From Thalassobacterium sedimentorum (GTDB lineage: Bacteria; Verrucomicrobiota; Verrucomicrobiia; Opitutales; Coraliomargaritaceae): 64,000 nucleotides of DNA. The notes beneath the pieces are model-generated. The model was given only the letters and a program-made list of their open reading frames with translations, was not told the origin of the DNA and did not search any database. The stretch lies in assembly GCF_031127905.1 (NCBI RefSeq), contig NZ_JARXIC010000009.1, positions 62,001 to 126,000 of the forward strand, written 5' to 3'. This document shows positions 61,697-64,000 of this stretch, in pieces (position 1 is the stretch's first letter; each line of letters opens with the position of its first letter). Position numbers and translations under genes: made by a program.

Positions 61697-62218
61697 TCAC
61701 TCAACTTTCATCACACCACGCATTCCGGCAAACATATGTGCTGGAAAAGAGCAGAGATACTCGTAATCACCGGCTTGCATTGGAACAGTAAATTCTATCG
61801 TGTCACTTTCCCCCGGACCTAACAATTTGGTGTGGGCCACGATTTGATCATCGAAACCGACAGGAATATAATCATGATCACGTGCTGCGGCTGCGGCAGT
61901 GGCGAAGACGCCTGAGTCAGCATCAGCGCTCAGAAAAACGACATTATGCCCCATTGCTGCTTTAGGCATTTTTCCACGATTATGAAATGTCAACCGAACT
62001 TGTCCACCTGCCGGCACAACAAATGATTCCAAATTAAATTTCATACGATCATTCCCAGTCATCTCGACAACAGTGACCCCGTCTACCACCGAAACAGGAT
62101 TCTCCGGAAGCATTACATCTATTGCCCCTGCTTCGTCAGCATGCGCATGCTCAGTCGACGAATCCCCACAACCAGAGAAAAATAGTGTAATTGCGATGAA
62201 GCTAAGTATATATTTCAT
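61697..62218 (-). CDS. Lipid-anchored cupredoxin (azurin/auracyanin-like)
   Basis: 173 residues. Signal peptide with lipobox (ITLFFSGCGDSS), so it is an exported lipoprotein. After a His/Ala-rich linker comes a cupredoxin domain with the copper-ligand set: His in AAMGHNVVFL, then Cys, His and Met in YLCSFPAHMFAGM. Cys to His is 5 residues and His to the second Met is 5 (C-x4-H-x4-M), the auracyanin-type spacing; azurin has one residue fewer. It would carry electrons at the periplasmic face. It is convergent with the ctaA-ctaB cluster and divergent from coxB. Confidence 0.88.
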   Translation of the reverse strand: MKYILSFIAITLFFSGCGDSSTEHAHADEAGAIDVMLPENPVSVVDGVTVVEMTGNDRMKFNLESFVVPAGGQVRLTFHNRGKMPKAAMGHNVVFLSADADSGVFATAAAAARDHDYIPVGFDDQIVAHTKLLGPGESDTIEFTVPMQAGDYEYLCSFPAHMFAGMRGVMKVE

Positions 62219-62347
62219 AAGTTTTGAATCCTAACTGAGAAGGCTGAATCGTCCAGCATGCCAACATGAATTACTGTAGATTTATGTATTCAATCGCAGG
62301 CATAAAACCAGCATAAGTAAAACTGATGGTTAAAGTACTATGAAGAA

Positions 62348-62365
62348 ATACTTGTCAGCAAGTAT
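62348..62365. promoter_or_regulatory. Palindrome in the azurin-like/coxB divergent region
   Basis: ATACTTG and CAAGTAT flank a 4-bp TCAG centre, making a near 18-bp dyad. It lies about 80 bp before the coxB start and 130 bp before the cupredoxin gene, in a 226-bp AT-rich region that holds the divergent promoters. An operator for a dimeric regulator is possible; no -35/-10 pair could be assigned firmly. Confidence 0.4.
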
Positions 62366-62444
62366 AACCGCGATTAATTCATATCTTTTGGCTATCTTAT
62401 AGACCAGCTCACTCCTCTCTCTAATCAACGAACGCACCTCACTC

Positions 62445-63770
62445 GTGAAGACAATTTCAAACGGATTCTACCGTTTCCTCCAGTATTTTAGCGCATTCAT
62501 CGTCGTCACCGTTTTAGGTGGCTGCAATTTGGACACTCGCATGTCCACCTTTGTTACCAAAGGTCCAATTGCGGAGGAGCAACTCAATTTATTCATGCTC
62601 ACCGTCTGGGTGACCTTCGCGATTTTCATAATCGTAGGTGGCGTCTTCGTCTATGCGGTCATAAAATTTCGCGAGCGTCCCAATGATGACCGTCCCATGC
62701 CCTCCCAAGGGCATGGCAACCCACTGGTTGAGATTGGCCTCATTGGTGCATCAATTTTGCTATTGGCTGTCATTGCCGTGCCCACACTTCAAGCAATCTG
62801 GTTCACGCAAGAAACACCGGACGATGTCGAAAGCCGTATGGGGGCTTGGTACAGCGGAGAAGAACTAGCCGAAGAAGAAGCAGAAAACCCTTTAATCATA
62901 AAAGTCATCGGCTATCAGTGGTGGTGGGCTTTTGAATACCCTCAACTCGGCATTACAACTGCGAATGAAATGGTCATACCAGCAGGCAAAGTAGTGCATC
63001 TCGAACTACGCTCTGTCGACGTCATTCACTCCTTCTGGCTGCCAAGAATCGCCGGTAAAGTCGACCTGATACCGGGTCGCACCAATGCCATGTGGATACA
63101 AGCCGGTGATAATTTCGCAAAATGGAAAGAAAAACAAGGCATCGTAGGACCGGACCAGGATAGTCCTGAATTACGCGAAGGTTACGCAAGCTATCTGCAG
63201 GAAGAAATTCATAATTATTACTATGGCCAGTGCGCTGAATTCTGCGGTGACTCACATGCTCGCATGCTCTTCCGCGCAACAGTGGTCGGTGATCGTGAGT
63301 TCGAAGCCTGGGTCGCCGATGAGAAAATAGGTCATGGCACACCAGACGGACGTAGCTGGGATGAGTGGTATACTGCCTATGAAGAAAACCCGGAACAGTT
63401 GACTGGGGATTTAAATGAGGGCCTAAAGCTCTTTATGGGACGCGCCAAGTGTGCCACCTGCCACACTGTCAAGGGGAACCCCAGAGCCGTCGGCGTCGCC
63501 GGGCCGAACCTGACCAATGTGGGTGCTCGACTATCAATCGCAGCTGGCTGGCTGAATCACCGCGCCGAAGACGGTGGCATCGATACGGAGCAACAATACG
63601 AAAACTTCTTTAACTGGCTCAAAGAAACAGACGTCATCAAACCAGGCAACCTAATGTGGGAAGCCAATGGTGGCGGCATCGGCGAGTTAATCGATGAGCA
63701 CGGCGAGCCAGCTCTGCTGACCGACGAAGAAATCAACAAGCTTTCACTTTACCTTCAATCTCTCAAGTAG
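62445..63770 (+). CDS. coxB: Cytochrome c oxidase subunit II with fused cytochrome c domain (caa3 type)
   Basis: 441 residues from a GTG start; the leader ends in VVTVLGGC, a lipobox-like site. Two membrane helices (about 50-75, 95-120), WWWAFEYP and the CuA-binding region with His (VIHSFWLPRIAGK) and YYGQCAEFCGDSHARM (two Cys, His, Met). From about residue 325 there is a C-type cytochrome domain: GRAKCATCHTVKG (haem CxxCH), then a distal Met region (ETDVIKPGNLMWEAN) and a typical cytochrome c final helix. It accepts electrons in the caa3 terminal oxidase. It is the first gene of the cox operon; coxA starts 10 bp after its stop. Confidence 0.95.
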   Translation: MKTISNGFYRFLQYFSAFIVVTVLGGCNLDTRMSTFVTKGPIAEEQLNLFMLTVWVTFAIFIIVGGVFVYAVIKFRERPNDDRPMPSQGHGNPLVEIGLIGASILLLAVIAVPTLQAIWFTQETPDDVESRMGAWYSGEELAEEEAENPLIIKVIGYQWWWAFEYPQLGITTANEMVIPAGKVVHLELRSVDVIHSFWLPRIAGKVDLIPGRTNAMWIQAGDNFAKWKEKQGIVGPDQDSPELREGYASYLQEEIHNYYYGQCAEFCGDSHARMLFRATVVGDREFEAWVADEKIGHGTPDGRSWDEWYTAYEENPEQLTGDLNEGLKLFMGRAKCATCHTVKGNPRAVGVAGPNLTNVGARLSIAAGWLNHRAEDGGIDTEQQYENFFNWLKETDVIKPGNLMWEANGGGIGELIDEHGEPALLTDEEINKLSLYLQSLK

Positions 63771-63780
63771 GCCTTTCAGA

Positions 63781-64000
63781 TGAGTCAAACGCAAATCGAA
63801 ACACCCAGCCCCACCACCACTCAAGCCCAGCCGGCGCATGTGCTGAAACCAGAGCGCAGTCGCCTTGGCCTAATGCGTCCCGATCACAGCAAAAGTGTGT
63901 TTATCGACTGGCTCACCACAGTGGACCACAAGAAAATAGGCATCATGTATGGCGCAATTGCGCTCTTCTTCCTGTTTATCGGGGGACTGGAAGCACTGAT
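63781..64000 (+). CDS. coxA: Cytochrome c oxidase subunit I (partial, N terminus)
   Basis: About 73 residues are visible before the window ends. After a Pro/Thr-rich start, SVFIDWLTTVDHKKIGIMYG and the hydrophobic first helix (AIALFFLFIGGLEAL) match the conserved N terminus of CoxA, the subunit carrying haem a, haem a3 and CuB. The gene follows coxB by 10 bp and runs off the right edge. Confidence 0.93.

Overview
The window looks like a chromosomal segment of a marine verrucomicrobium of class Opitutae (Puniceicoccales or Coraliomargarita-like). This is inferred from several things seen together: alternative complex III genes, a caa3-type oxidase with haem A synthesis genes, a two-repeat AP2-like DNA-binding protein, a GxxExxY gene inside inverted repeats, and few strong Shine-Dalgarno sites. 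No 16S gene is present, so this is an inference from gene content. I saw no rRNA, convincing tRNA, CRISPR array, prophage or transposase. Most of the window is core metabolism and information processing. Accessory character comes from gene relics, unusual fusions and small repeat structures.

Layout. 1-3100 (-): start of an alternative complex III operon (a small Tat-like protein, pentahaem ActA, and ActB cut by the window edge). 3105-9250 (-): a Cu(I) P-type ATPase, then an aspartoacylase-like / RimK ATP-grasp / retropepsin-like cluster in which RimK carries a TrkA-C (RCK_C) domain, then an M42 peptidase. 9379-10160 (-): glnK and the decayed end of amtB. 10243-15950 (+): leuB, the GxxExxY gene between inverted repeats, alaS, a GNAT acetyltransferase and a cobalamin adenosyltransferase. 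16023-19875: an exported Ni-superoxide dismutase, then ispF, ndk, rdgB, ribD and an MBL hydrolase on the minus strand. 19994-23941 (+): a glycosyltransferase and a TPR / C39 peptidase / rhomboid-fold envelope cluster. 24032-28600 (-): two Hsp20s, a kinase-MurQ fusion, an SDR relic, a TIM-barrel isomerase and rpsU. 28809-35823 (+): an amidohydrolase, a small unknown protein, and the complete 2-oxoglutarate dehydrogenase set (sucA, sucB, lpd). 35946-41548: a lipoprotein, pyrD, an acidic protein, ffh, a DUF151 nuclease-like protein and dus. 41586-48050 (-): a two-protein sensor, a YgjP-type metalloprotein, mazG, an Spx/ArsC-like protein, a GreA/B-like factor, rpmG and a UDP-xylose synthase-like gene. 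48224-59216 (+): a RecB-like-nuclease/XPD-like helicase, the AP2 protein, a large FAD/Fe-S dehydrogenase, an acetylxylan-esterase-like hydrolase and hrpA. 59302-64000: ctaA, ctaB and a DUF420 protein, a convergent cupredoxin lipoprotein, coxB with a fused cytochrome c domain, and the start of coxA.

How the genes fit together. Alternative complex III at the left edge, the auracyanin-like cupredoxin and the caa3-type oxidase at the right edge, the haem O/A synthases and the copper ATPase could form one quinol-to-oxygen chain. The sucA-sucB-lpd cluster feeds it. The kinase-MurQ fusion suggests cell-wall sugar recycling. The most unusual items are the RimK-RCK_C cluster, the RecB-like/XPD-like fusion, the exported Ni-SOD, the rhomboid pseudoprotease with a zinc-ribbon-like tail beside a C39 peptidase, the inverted-repeat-bounded GxxExxY gene, and the amtB and SDR relics.
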